Shown here one piece after another: positions 6,297-12,229 of a DNA stretch of 12,229 nucleotides. The notes under the pieces are model-generated. The model was not told the origin of the DNA and did no database searches. It saw only the letters and a list, made by a program, of their open reading frames with translations. Positions within the stretch are counted from its first letter, which is position 1. Every line of letters begins with the position of its first letter. Made by a program: the position numbers and the translations under genes. The stretch is from JBBRZF01 sp038236965 (GTDB taxonomy: Bacteria; Acidobacteriota; Terriglobia; Terriglobales; Acidobacteriaceae): NCBI GenBank assembly GCA_038236965.1, contig JBBRZF010000104.1, positions 1-12,229 on the forward strand, in the 5' to 3' direction.

Positions 6297-7208
6297 TTAC
6301 TGCGTGCGATAACGTGACTGCGCCCGGAGGCGAACGCCTTTTTCCGTGCTGAGCAATTGCACGGAGTGCTTATGCAATCCGGCCATTGCTGGAACGGAGT
6401 AGCTGGCGCGGAACTGTTGGCGCATCTCTTCGGAGACCTGGGCCATGGCGTGCGGAAGTTTCTTCTCGCGGGTGGCGTCGAGCACGCGACCGCCAGTTGC
6501 ACGGGCCAAAGTTTCCAGCACCTCCTTGCCTTCCCAATGCCACGAGACGCCGAGAAACATGGGATAGACGCGCATGTCGGAAAGCGCGGAGGCTTCCGCT
6601 GCGTCGCGCAACGAGTGTGTGCTGAAGTTGTCTTCGCCATCCGAGATGAGCATCAGGATATTGCGATGTTTGGAATCTGCTTGCGGAGTGCGACAGAGTT
6701 CGACCACGGCGTCGAAGATCGCGGTGTGCTGACTGTGGACTTCGGCGAGTGGGATTGCGAAGGGGCGCTGCTCGGCGGCGCTCCATGTGCCGGCCTGGCG
6801 AAGCGTTTCGTCGAACTCCCAAACTTCGAGGATGTCCCTTTTGCGGTCGAATTCATTGGCGATGACGGTGGTGAGCAGTTTCAATTCGCGTTCCTGACGC
6901 GGGCCGATAGAGCCGCTGCGATCCACCAGGATGAGGAGACGCAAGGGGAGATTGCTTTCGCGCTCGACACGGCTGATACGGGTGATGAGCATCCCGTTGT
7001 CCACCACCTGCATGCTGCGGGCATCGACGGTGGCGAGCAGATCTCCATGGGAGGATTCGGCGAGAAAGGGAATCGAAACATGAGCGTCGGCCGAGGCGGC
7101 GAGTTCCTCGGGTTGCGCGGGTAGCGCGATGAACAGGAGCGCGGCGCAAAATACGCGCAGCCAATCAGTGGGAAGCCATGGTGTGCGCAGTTGGCGACGA
7201 GTTTCCAT
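6297..7208 (-). CDS. Secreted VWFA-domain protein (acidobacterial VWFA-related type)
   Basis: A 303-residue exported protein with one von Willebrand A domain, a metal-dependent protein-binding fold. The ATG at 7208 is chosen because it gives a signal peptide with a hydrophobic core VFCAALLFIALPA at about residues 19-31 and probable cleavage after ALPA or PAQ. A weak GAAGG lies 12-16 nt upstream. The frame continues upstream to 7409 without such a feature. The MIDAS metal site looks intact: DRSGS at residues 96-100, T162 in HTAIFDAV and D190 in LISDGEDN. The layout matches the VWFA-related proteins described from Acidobacteria. It stands alone, convergent with the unknown gene on its left and divergent from the small membrane gene on its right, so no partner is evident. 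Confidence 0.88.
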   Translation of the reverse strand: METRRQLRTPWLPTDWLRVFCAALLFIALPAQPEELAASADAHVSIPFLAESSHGDLLATVDARSMQVVDNGMLITRISRVERESNLPLRLLILVDRSGSIGPRQERELKLLTTVIANEFDRKRDILEVWEFDETLRQAGTWSAAEQRPFAIPLAEVHSQHTAIFDAVVELCRTPQADSKHRNILMLISDGEDNFSTHSLRDAAEASALSDMRVYPMFLGVSWHWEGKEVLETLARATGGRVLDATREKKLPHAMAQVSEEMRQQFRASYSVPAMAGLHKHSVQLLSTEKGVRLRAQSRYRTQ

Positions 7209-7452
7209 ATGGCGTCGATGCCTTCGCCCGGAAGCGAACGCTAACCTCTGATGAGTAAAACGGCAGGCGGCTTCGAGACCTTGAGTGTCTTTGTGAGGAT
7301 CGTGGGCGGATGATGAGAAGGCGATTCCAGTTTGGAACATCACCACGGGGAAAGGGCGCAATGTACGTCCAGACGTGCTTCTGGTCACAGACTGCAAGGT
7401 CGAAGCCATGAGAAAGTGGCTCTAGTTCGCAGTCGAAGGACGTGTGAAACCC

Positions 7453-7836
7453 ATGAATAGAGCCGACGTAGCAGACACTTTCAAATACGGACGCAAGTTG
7501 GTGAATGCAGGTGTGGATGGAATCCGCACAGGGCAACCTGGTGCTCTGGATGGCCGACCGCTGTCGTGCGTCGTGTCGGAGACAGCCGCTGGCGCGGCAA
7601 CCCTTGCTGCGGCAGGAGCCTGCGTGGCGCTGCTGGGTTCCTACCTGATGCGACGTCGCGGTCGTGCGGCAAATCCGTTCGCATACGCAGCAGTCGGCAT
7701 GGCGGTGGGGCTGTTCGCCGGGGCGAGTTGGAAATCGCGCAAGGTCGCGTCGAGCCTGGCGCACTCAGCACTGAAGCAAATGCACAAAGCAAGCGACGAG
7801 CATTGGCTGGAAAGACATCCGATCGACTACGCGTAG
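7453..7836 (+). CDS. Small membrane protein with a glycine zipper (unknown function)
   Basis: A 127-residue protein with no family I can name. A soluble N-terminus of about 40 residues is followed by two hydrophobic segments near 41-66 and 76-94, separated by an RRRGR turn. The second segment carries G82-x3-G86-x3-G90, a glycine-zipper spacing that favours helix packing or oligomerisation, as in the ElaB/YqjD (DUF883) tail anchors. The C-terminal 30 residues are charged (MHKASDEHWLERHPIDYA). I prefer the ATG at 7453, with GAAGGA at 7435-7440 at rather long spacing; a GTG at 7444 would be only 3 nt behind it. A terminator follows. Real-gene status rests on this membrane pattern and the terminator. 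Confidence 0.72.
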   Translation: MNRADVADTFKYGRKLVNAGVDGIRTGQPGALDGRPLSCVVSETAAGAATLAAAGACVALLGSYLMRRRGRAANPFAYAAVGMAVGLFAGASWKSRKVASSLAHSALKQMHKASDEHWLERHPIDYA

Positions 7837-7867
7837 ATCGGCGAAGAACTTTGCATCACAGAAAACG

Positions 7868-7896
7868 ATGGCCTCGCGAGATGCGGGGCCATTTTT
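7868..7896. terminator. Intrinsic terminator shared by the membrane-protein gene and tRNA-Arg
   Basis: ATGGCCTCGC (7868-7877) pairs with GCGGGGCCAT (7883-7892) as a 10-bp stem with one G-T pair and a 5-nt loop, then TTTT on the plus strand. On the minus strand the same hairpin is followed by CGTTTTC, so it can also end the tRNA-Arg transcript that begins to the right. Confidence 0.85.
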
Positions 7897-7917
7897 AGCG
7901 CTGGTAAGGAAAGTAAA

Positions 7918-7994
7918 TGGTAGGAGCGGTAGGACTCGAACCTACGACCCTCTGCTTAGAAGGCAGATGCTCTATCCACCTGAGCTACGCTCCC
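7918..7994 (-). tRNA. tRNA-Arg (anticodon TCT)
   Basis: The reverse strand gives a full cloverleaf. The acceptor GGGAGCG pairs with CGCTCCT (one G-T pair), and the D stem is GCTC/GAGC. The anticodon stem TCTGC/GCAGA encloses loop CTTCTAA (anticodon TCT, reading AGA). The T arm is GTAGG-TTCGAGT-CCTAC. The discriminator is A and the 3' CCA is encoded (7918-7920). Confidence 0.97.
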
Positions 7995-8044
7995 ACGATA
8001 CCGGCAGATGCTCTCTTGGGAGGCGGTCGGCCGATGCTCTATTC
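7962..8044. repeat. Fragments of tRNA-Arg repeated in its own leader
   Basis: GGCAGATGCTCT, part of the tRNA (7962-7973), recurs exactly at 8003-8014 in the 5' leader. A third copy at 8029-8044, GGCCGATGCTCTATTC, matches the tRNA segment at 7962-7977 at 14 of 16 bases. On the transcribed strand this is the D-arm to anticodon-arm segment AGAGCATCTGCC. Confidence 0.75.
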
Positions 8045-8046
8045 TA
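8041..8046 (-). promoter_or_regulatory. Candidate -10 box for tRNA-Arg
   Basis: TAGAAT on the minus strand (5/6 match) lies about 46 nt before the tRNA 5' end and 33 nt after the stop of the upstream minus-strand gene. No good -35 is visible at 16-18 nt; TTGCCT (8074-8069) is 22 nt away. Low-confidence site. Confidence 0.3.
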
Positions 8047-8078
8047 GCGGAGTTCGCCGTGATTTTTGAGGCAATCTT

Positions 8079-8684
8079 CTACTCTCGTTCGCGGCGTGTC
8101 TCGGCGGTCAACTGGAGGATGGCGTTCTGTACCAGTACGAGGCCGATGCCCCAACGCTGGCGCGCTTCTTCTTCGTCATCGCCATATCCGAAAAGATAAA
8201 AAGTCAGGTAGAAGCCGTCGCGTCCTTCGTCGAGGCCTTCGCCTGCGGGGGTGTGGAAGTAGCAGCGGCGGACGATGAATTCGGCGGCGACGGAGATTTG
8301 CGGCGCCTTGTTCAGCATCTCGGCGAGGCGTCGGGCGATGCGTTGGTGACGGGAGAAGTCGAAGCGCTGCTCGCCCGCGTTGTCATCGAACAGGAGGTCG
8401 ATGTAGGAGCAGAACTTCATGGCCGCGCCGTAGATCTCTTCTTCTTCGTTCAGTTCGGCCTCGGTCCAGACATCGCATTTTGCGGTGAGGAATGCGGCGC
8501 CCGGGGAGTTCACTACGGCTAGGAATTCTCCGAGCTCGCGATACTGGGTGGCTTCGTCCACGTAGAGCAACAGTTCGGGCTGCGACTTAAGGTCGAAGTA
8601 GCACAGGCGTTCGTCGTCCGACGTCCAGGGAAATTCCAGCGCTGCATCGTCGGCCCCGAGTTCGACGGAGAAGTCCGCATCCAT
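8079..8684 (-). CDS. Unknown acidic soluble protein
   Basis: A 201-residue protein, rich in Asp/Glu, with no signal peptide or membrane segment and no family I recognise. The pattern is alternating hydrophobic strands (LCYFDLKSQPELLLYV, FLAVVNSP) then helices (IARRLAEMLNKA) and a strand-rich end (GFYLTFYLFGYGDDEEE), suggesting a compact alpha/beta fold. The ATG at 8684 is the first usable start; no clear Shine-Dalgarno precedes it. It follows the YheT-type hydrolase by 53 nt on the same strand with no terminator between, so the two are probably one transcript. Reading-frame integrity and sharp codon pattern support a real gene. Confidence 0.75.
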   Translation of the reverse strand: MDADFSVELGADDAALEFPWTSDDERLCYFDLKSQPELLLYVDEATQYRELGEFLAVVNSPGAAFLTAKCDVWTEAELNEEEEIYGAAMKFCSYIDLLFDDNAGEQRFDFSRHQRIARRLAEMLNKAPQISVAAEFIVRRCYFHTPAGEGLDEGRDGFYLTFYLFGYGDDEEEARQRWGIGLVLVQNAILQLTAETRRERE

Positions 8685-8737
8685 AAGCGAGATGATGCCA
8701 GAGCACGATGGCTTGAGTCGAATAAATGTTTTGAGGG

Positions 8738-9739
8738 TTATTGCCGCGCGAGCACGTCGGCGAAGAATGCGATGAGCTTATGTTCCGCCCAGCGTCCGTC
8801 GTCGCCATTGGGCTCGGCGAGGAAGGCGCAGTGTCCGCCGTGGGTGGTACTCACGTATTTGATATGCGGATTGGCGGCGAGTTTCGTCTCCGTCTGGGGG
8901 GAGATGATGATGAAGGGATCGTCCTGCGAATGGATGATGATGGTTGGAAGGGCGATACGATCGATGACGCGCGAGGCGCTGGCCTTGGTGTAGTAATCTT
9001 CCGCGCCGTCGAAGCCCATGTAGCGAGCGGTGATGAGTTCATCGAAGTCGCGTATGCTGCGGATGGTTCGCAGGTCTGAGAGGTCGAAGCGTCCGGGAAA
9101 GAGTTCGGCCTTGCGACGCAAGCGACGGCGCAATCCGCGCAGGAACTTCCATTCGTAAATACGATTCTGCGGATGGTGGATCATGTCGGCTGAGATGGAG
9201 AGATCGCAGGCGGGCGAAACTCCGGCGGCGGCCACGATCTGCGGCGGCGCATCCGTGCCCCATTCGCCTACGCACTTCAACACCTGGTTGCCACCCATGG
9301 AAAAGCCGACGAGCGCGACACGCTCGAGGCGTTCGTCGCGGATGAGAGCTTCGACGACGGCGCGAATGTCTCCCGAGAGGCCGGAGTGGTAGAGCGTTGG
9401 CGCAAGTTTCTCGGTGCCGCCGCAATTGCGTATGTTCATGCGGACGACGTTCCATCCCTGGGACCACGCCTTGCTGCCGGTGCCGACCACATACTGCGAA
9501 CTGCTGGAGCCCTCGAGTCCGTGGACGATGACCAGCGTGAGACGCGAGGCGCGCTCGGCCTGCCAATGGCAATGGCAAAGGACTTGGACGTCTAGTTCGG
9601 TCTGGAAGAGGCGTTCTTCGGGCGGGGGAAGCAGGCTGCGGCGCGGCAGGAAGTTTCCTGCCAGCGTCTGGGCGTGCGGTCCGCGAAAGCGCCGGCGGGG
9701 GACAAAAATCTCTTCGTGCGATTCGGGGCTCAGGCTCAT
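8738..9739 (-). CDS. Alpha/beta hydrolase of the YheT/ABHD family
   Basis: A 333-residue serine hydrolase of the COG0429 (YheT) type, probably an esterase or lipase acting on small acyl esters; the bacterial substrate is not known. The family N-terminal motif GPHAQTL is at residues 20-26 and the oxyanion region HGLEG at 73-77. The nucleophile elbow GFSMGG has S147. The acid is D273 or D274 in HSQDDPF, and the catalytic histidine is H303 in HGGHCAF. The triad is therefore complete. The ATG at 9739 is the only reasonable start but has no Shine-Dalgarno; the candidate -10 TATAGT (9754-9749) would start RNA only a few bases before it. It leads the likely two-gene unit with the acidic protein downstream. 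Confidence 0.92.
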   Translation of the reverse strand: MSLSPESHEEIFVPRRRFRGPHAQTLAGNFLPRRSLLPPPEERLFQTELDVQVLCHCHWQAERASRLTLVIVHGLEGSSSSQYVVGTGSKAWSQGWNVVRMNIRNCGGTEKLAPTLYHSGLSGDIRAVVEALIRDERLERVALVGFSMGGNQVLKCVGEWGTDAPPQIVAAAGVSPACDLSISADMIHHPQNRIYEWKFLRGLRRRLRRKAELFPGRFDLSDLRTIRSIRDFDELITARYMGFDGAEDYYTKASASRVIDRIALPTIIIHSQDDPFIIISPQTETKLAANPHIKYVSTTHGGHCAFLAEPNGDDGRWAEHKLIAFFADVLARQ

Positions 9740-9748
9740 CGGTTTCTA

Positions 9749-9767
9749 ACTATAATGATGTTGTAAT
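9749..9767. promoter_or_regulatory. Overlapping divergent -10 boxes between hydrolase and fmdB-like gene
   Basis: TATAAT on the plus strand (9751-9756) overlaps TATAGT on the minus strand (9754-9749). A second plus-strand option is the extended -10 TGTTGTAAT at 9759-9767. The -35 regions are poor in all cases. The short gap between the two divergent genes must hold both promoters. Confidence 0.45.
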
Positions 9768-9827
9768 CCAGCTTTGGTTGCGTCAATTGTTGCGCATGGC
9801 CAAGGCGGAGAACCGGAGTCGTAATCC

Positions 9828-10052
9828 ATGCCTATTTTCGAATACATCTGCAAAGACTGTGGCAAGCAATTTGAAGCGGTCCTCATTGGCGATCATAAGG
9901 CCGAGTGTCCCGGATGCAAGGGGCAACAGCTAGAGCAACAGCTTTCCACTTTTGCGGTGAATACAAAAGGCTCGAGCAGTTCGCGTCCGACCGCGCCCTG
10001 CGGCATGCCCGGAGGCGGTTGCGGCGGCGGAGGCTGCGGCTTCAACAACTAG
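9828..10052 (+). CDS. FmdB-type zinc-ribbon protein
   Basis: A 74-residue protein of the FmdB/CxxC_CXXC_SSSS family, often annotated as a putative regulatory protein without proven function. The start MPIFEYICKDCGKQFE is typical. The zinc knuckles are C8-C11 and C27-C30. After residue 45 the sequence becomes a flexible Ser/Thr/Pro then Gly/Cys tail (GGGCGGGGCGFNN) with three more cysteines at 58, 65 and 70. GGAG at 9815-9818, 9 nt before the ATG, supports this start. It is divergent from the hydrolase and convergent with the ribonuclease gene, with only 25 nt between the two stops and no clear terminator. Confidence 0.92.
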   Translation: MPIFEYICKDCGKQFEAVLIGDHKAECPGCKGQQLEQQLSTFAVNTKGSSSSRPTAPCGMPGGGCGGGGCGFNN

Positions 10053-10077
10053 TTCCCCTTGGCGAATGGCGCGACCG

Positions 10078-11541
10078 CTAGGCTCGCGCGAAATCGATGA
10101 ACCCGCGCTGCACATCCGTCTTCACCAACTTGACCCGAAGTTTGTCTCCGACATCGAGTCCCACTTGTCCGTGGGCGAGCATTCCTTCGACGGTGGGATG
10201 CGAGACGCGCACAAAGGTCCCCTTGTCGCTCGCTCCGGTGACCATGGCATCGAAAACTTCTCCGACGCGGCTGCTCATGGCGACGGCGGAAATACGCTTC
10301 GACATCTCGCGCTCTACCTTGCGCGCGGCATTCTCTTTCAATGTGCAATTGGCGGCGATGGTGGCTAGCTCGTCGTCGGAATAGGGAGCGGGTTTCTTGT
10401 CTAGCACGGCCTTGACCAGCCGCTGCGTGACGAGATCGGCAAAGCGACGGTTGGGCGCCGTCGAGTGGGTGTAGTCCTGCACGGCGAGACCGAAGTGTCC
10501 CTGTTCTGGATCGCCGGGACGTTCGAGAACGTACTCGCCGGGACCCATCAGCTTGATGACCGAGAGCGACAGGTCAGCAAAATGGTCGGGGTCGGCGGCT
10601 TTGCGTTTCAGCAGAAAATCGTTGAGTGCCTTGGAATCAGCTTCAGAAGGAAGCGTCTCTCCGAGCGCGGCGGCAAGTTCGACGATGCGACCCCAGCGGG
10701 CGGGCGTTTTAACAATGCGCCGGAGCGAGGAAACGTTTTCCAGCCTGCGCGCGACCACGCCGTTGGCGGCAATCATGAAATCTTCAATGAGCTCGGTGGC
10801 TTGATTCCGCTGCTGCTTTACGACGTCTACCACCTGTTCCCTCAGCATTACGGGACGCACTTCGATGGTCTCGATGTTAAGCGCGCCCTGGCGATAGCGT
10901 TCGGCGCGGAGTGCGTCGGCAATCTTGTCCTGGAGTTTCAACTGCGTTTGCAGATCGGCGGATGCGGCGACCTTGGCTGGCGCGGTTCCTCCGTCGAGCC
11001 ATGCGCCGACGGCGTCATAAGTCAACTGCGCCTTGTTGCGCACCAGGGCACGGTAGATATCGCCAGCCTTCACTACGCCGTCGGCGGTGACAAGGACCTC
11101 GATGACGATGCTTAGTTTGTCCGCGTCCTCCAATAAGGAGGTTGCGCCGGTGGACAAGGCCTCGGGGATCATAGAGAAGTTGCGGACGCCAGTGTAGACG
11201 GTCGTCGTTTCGGTCTCCGCATGTTGGTCGATGGGCGAATCCTTTGGGACGAAGCTATCCACATCGGCGATGGCGATCATGAGCCTGGTGTCGCCGCCGG
11301 GCAGAGTTTCGGCCACTTCAAGCTGATCGAGATCGCGCGAGGTGTCGTTGTCGATGGAGGACCAGAGCAGGTTGCGAAGGTCGCGGACATCGCCGGCGGC
11401 AGCAATCTGCGGGGAGTGCGTCGTCAGTTGTGCAAGCTGTTGTTGAGCGGCGGCCGGAAAATCCGGCTCGAAGCCGTTCTGCAACATGGTTTGTCTTGCC
11501 GCGGCCTGGAGATCGAAGGGAAGAGCTTGATTTTGGCTCAT
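10078..11541 (-). CDS. RNB-domain 3'-5' exoribonuclease (RNase II/R family, short form)
   Basis: Processive 3'-5' degradation of single-stranded RNA. From the ATG at 11541 (MSQNQALPFD) it has 487 residues, shorter than E. coli RNase II or R, because the N-terminal cold-shock domains are absent. The RNB active site SIDNDTSRDLDQ is at 62-73. D64, D70 and D72 match three catalytic aspartates of RNase II, but the fourth (D210 there) is Q73. The C-terminal catalytic motif HSTAPNRRFADL (359-370) supplies the conserved arginine. An S1 RNA-binding domain lies at about 426-487. An in-frame ATG at 11577 is less likely because its 12 extra residues look non-coding. No good Shine-Dalgarno precedes either. 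It follows tRNA-His on the same strand without a terminator between. Confidence 0.93.
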   Translation of the reverse strand: MSQNQALPFDLQAAARQTMLQNGFEPDFPAAAQQQLAQLTTHSPQIAAAGDVRDLRNLLWSSIDNDTSRDLDQLEVAETLPGGDTRLMIAIADVDSFVPKDSPIDQHAETETTTVYTGVRNFSMIPEALSTGATSLLEDADKLSIVIEVLVTADGVVKAGDIYRALVRNKAQLTYDAVGAWLDGGTAPAKVAASADLQTQLKLQDKIADALRAERYRQGALNIETIEVRPVMLREQVVDVVKQQRNQATELIEDFMIAANGVVARRLENVSSLRRIVKTPARWGRIVELAAALGETLPSEADSKALNDFLLKRKAADPDHFADLSLSVIKLMGPGEYVLERPGDPEQGHFGLAVQDYTHSTAPNRRFADLVTQRLVKAVLDKKPAPYSDDELATIAANCTLKENAARKVEREMSKRISAVAMSSRVGEVFDAMVTGASDKGTFVRVSHPTVEGMLAHGQVGLDVGDKLRVKLVKTDVQRGFIDFARA

Positions 11542-11642
11542 GGTCTGTACCAAAGCGTACCACGGTGCAATATGCATCTACGGCAGGTTGGATGCAAAGC
11601 AGCTCTGGATTGGATTGAGAAAGTGAGGAAGGAAGGAATGGG

Positions 11643-11715
11643 GGTGGGTGGTGGGACTCGAACCCACGACAGCCGGTGCCACAGACCGGAGTTCTACCAC
11701 TGAACTACACCCACC
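11643..11715 (-). tRNA. tRNA-His (anticodon GTG), CCA not encoded
   Basis: The reverse strand folds as tRNA-His. G-1 pairs with C73, the histidine identity pair, and the acceptor GTGGGTG pairs with CACCCAC. The D stem is GTTC/GAAC. The anticodon stem CCGGT/ACCGG encloses loop CTGTGGC (anticodon GTG). The T arm is GTGGG-TTCGAGT-CCCAC. After C73 the genome reads CCCA rather than CCA, so the tail must be added or trimmed, unlike the other two tRNAs here. Confidence 0.96.
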
Positions 11716-11746
11716 ATGCTCCATCGCCTAACTGCGACGACAACTG

Positions 11747-11755
11747 ATTATATCA
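11747..11755 (-). promoter_or_regulatory. Extended -10 promoter of tRNA-His
   Basis: On the minus strand TGATATAAT (11755-11747) is a perfect -10 with an upstream TG; the -35 is weak (GCTACG). Transcription would start near 11740, 25 nt before the tRNA. Confidence 0.65.
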
Positions 11756-11794
11756 AAGGAGAGAGGCTCCGTAGCGCGGGCTTGCGGTGGAAAC

Positions 11795-11831
11795 AAAAAA
11801 AGGAGCCCGGCGGGGGTGTAGTGCCGGGCTC
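11795..11831 (-). terminator. Intrinsic terminator after the UDP-glucose-dehydrogenase-like gene
   Basis: On the minus strand GAGCCCGGC and GCCGGGCTC (11831-11823 and 11811-11803) form a 9-bp stem with an 11-nt loop, followed by C and seven T. It lies 77 nt after the stop at 11909 and before the tRNA-His promoter, separating the two units. Confidence 0.92.
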
Positions 11832-11908
11832 TCCGGAGTTGAATCTACCGCTATTCGTAACCAGAGAGTTGCTCCGCTCCGCTGGATAACGAAGACTGTT
11901 ACTGACTA

Positions 11909-12229
11909 TTAAGCTCTGCCCACTCCCATGTAGTTGAAGCCCATGCTGCGGAGGCGTTCGCCGTCGAGCAGGTTCTTCGTGTCCACGATGATGGGGCGGC
12001 GCAATAATCTTTTTACGCGCTCGAAATCGAGTGCGCGGAATTCCGGCACGGCGCGGTCGAAGTCTTCGACGTGTTTCTTCTCTGGCCGGCCACCACTCAA
12101 TCGCAGGGTAAGCTGGTCTTTCGAGCCACCGCGAGCAACATGCGACAGCCTTTCCAACAAGCAATCAGCATCAGCCACGCTGGGACGGACGCCGATCCGA
12201 TGGAGCGATTGCGAAAGCTCGTCGACCCA
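11909..12229 (-). CDS. C-terminal part of a UDP-glucose 6-dehydrogenase-like protein (partial, possibly altered)
   Basis: The frame enters from the right edge and ends at TAA (11911-11909), giving 106 residues. The last 45 or so (PEFRALDFERVKRLL, then RPIIVDTKNLLD and GFNYMGVGR) match the end of the C-terminal UDP-binding domain of UDP-glucose/GDP-mannose dehydrogenases, which oxidise UDP-glucose to UDP-glucuronate for surface polysaccharides. The preceding 60 residues do not look like that domain. The usual ADALxxxTEW stretch before PEFR is missing, and here the text reads GGRPEKKHVEDFDRAV. Neither other minus frame restores it. This could be a divergent family member, a recombined gene or a pseudogene. 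The family call for the tail is good; intactness is uncertain. Confidence 0.6.
   Translation of the reverse strand, partial: WVDELSQSLHRIGVRPSVADADCLLERLSHVARGGSKDQLTLRLSGGRPEKKHVEDFDRAVPEFRALDFERVKRLLRRPIIVDTKNLLDGERLRSMGFNYMGVGRA

Noticed and set aside
6357..7124. 255-codon plus-strand open frame opposite the VWFA gene
   Set aside because: The minus strand has a signal peptide and an intact MIDAS motif; the plus frame shows none.
7209..7409. N-terminal extension of the VWFA protein to an ATG at 7409
   Set aside because: The 67 extra residues lack family features and would bury the signal peptide that begins properly at 7208.

Overview
The window looks like an ordinary chromosomal stretch from a GC-rich member of the Acidobacteriota (Terriglobia-like). 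The clues are a secreted VWFA protein of the type named for Acidobacteria, a MerR-type helix-turn-helix fused to TPRs, a decayed TolB/kinase-type beta-propeller C-terminus ending in the NWTAELKK style common there, and scattered single tRNA genes. This placement is inference from protein style, not from a marker gene.

Layout. Positions 3-1253 (+): membrane M48 (Ste24/HtpX-like) metalloprotease, whose real start is probably left of the window. 1254-1598: a frameshifted propeller C-terminus and a hairpin terminator. 1599-1674 (-): tRNA-Thr(CGT). 1675-2012: no gene, but short repeats in both orientations and a nested palindrome in front of the next gene. 2013-2909 (+): MerR-HTH/TPR protein. 3008-4180 (+): short/branched-chain acyl-CoA dehydrogenase ending at a strong terminator. 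4231-4515 (+): small PilZ-like protein starting almost on that terminator. 4629-6137 (+): large protein of unknown function. 6297-7208 (-): secreted VWFA protein. 7453-7836 (+): small membrane protein with a glycine zipper. 7918-7994 (-): tRNA-Arg(TCT), with pieces of itself repeated in its leader. 8079-8684 and 8738-9739 (-): unknown protein and YheT-type alpha/beta hydrolase. 9828-10052 (+): FmdB-type zinc ribbon. 10078-11541 (-): RNB/S1 ribonuclease. 11643-11715 (-): tRNA-His(GTG). 11909-12229 (-): C-terminal part of a UDP-glucose-dehydrogenase-like reading frame.

The genes do not form one pathway. Most are single transcription units separated by recognisable promoters and terminators. Likely co-transcribed pairs are the hydrolase with the downstream unknown protein, and possibly tRNA-His with the RNB nuclease. 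Several candidate promoters use an extended -10 (TGnTAnAAT-like), at the acyl-CoA dehydrogenase, fmdB and tRNA-His.

I found no CRISPR array, transposase, phage gene or toxin-antitoxin pair, and no convincing new multi-gene system. The points most worth a second look are the repeated tRNA-Arg fragments, the unrecognised 502-residue protein, the propeller relic, the odd UDP-glucose dehydrogenase C-terminus, and the PilZ start next to a terminator.
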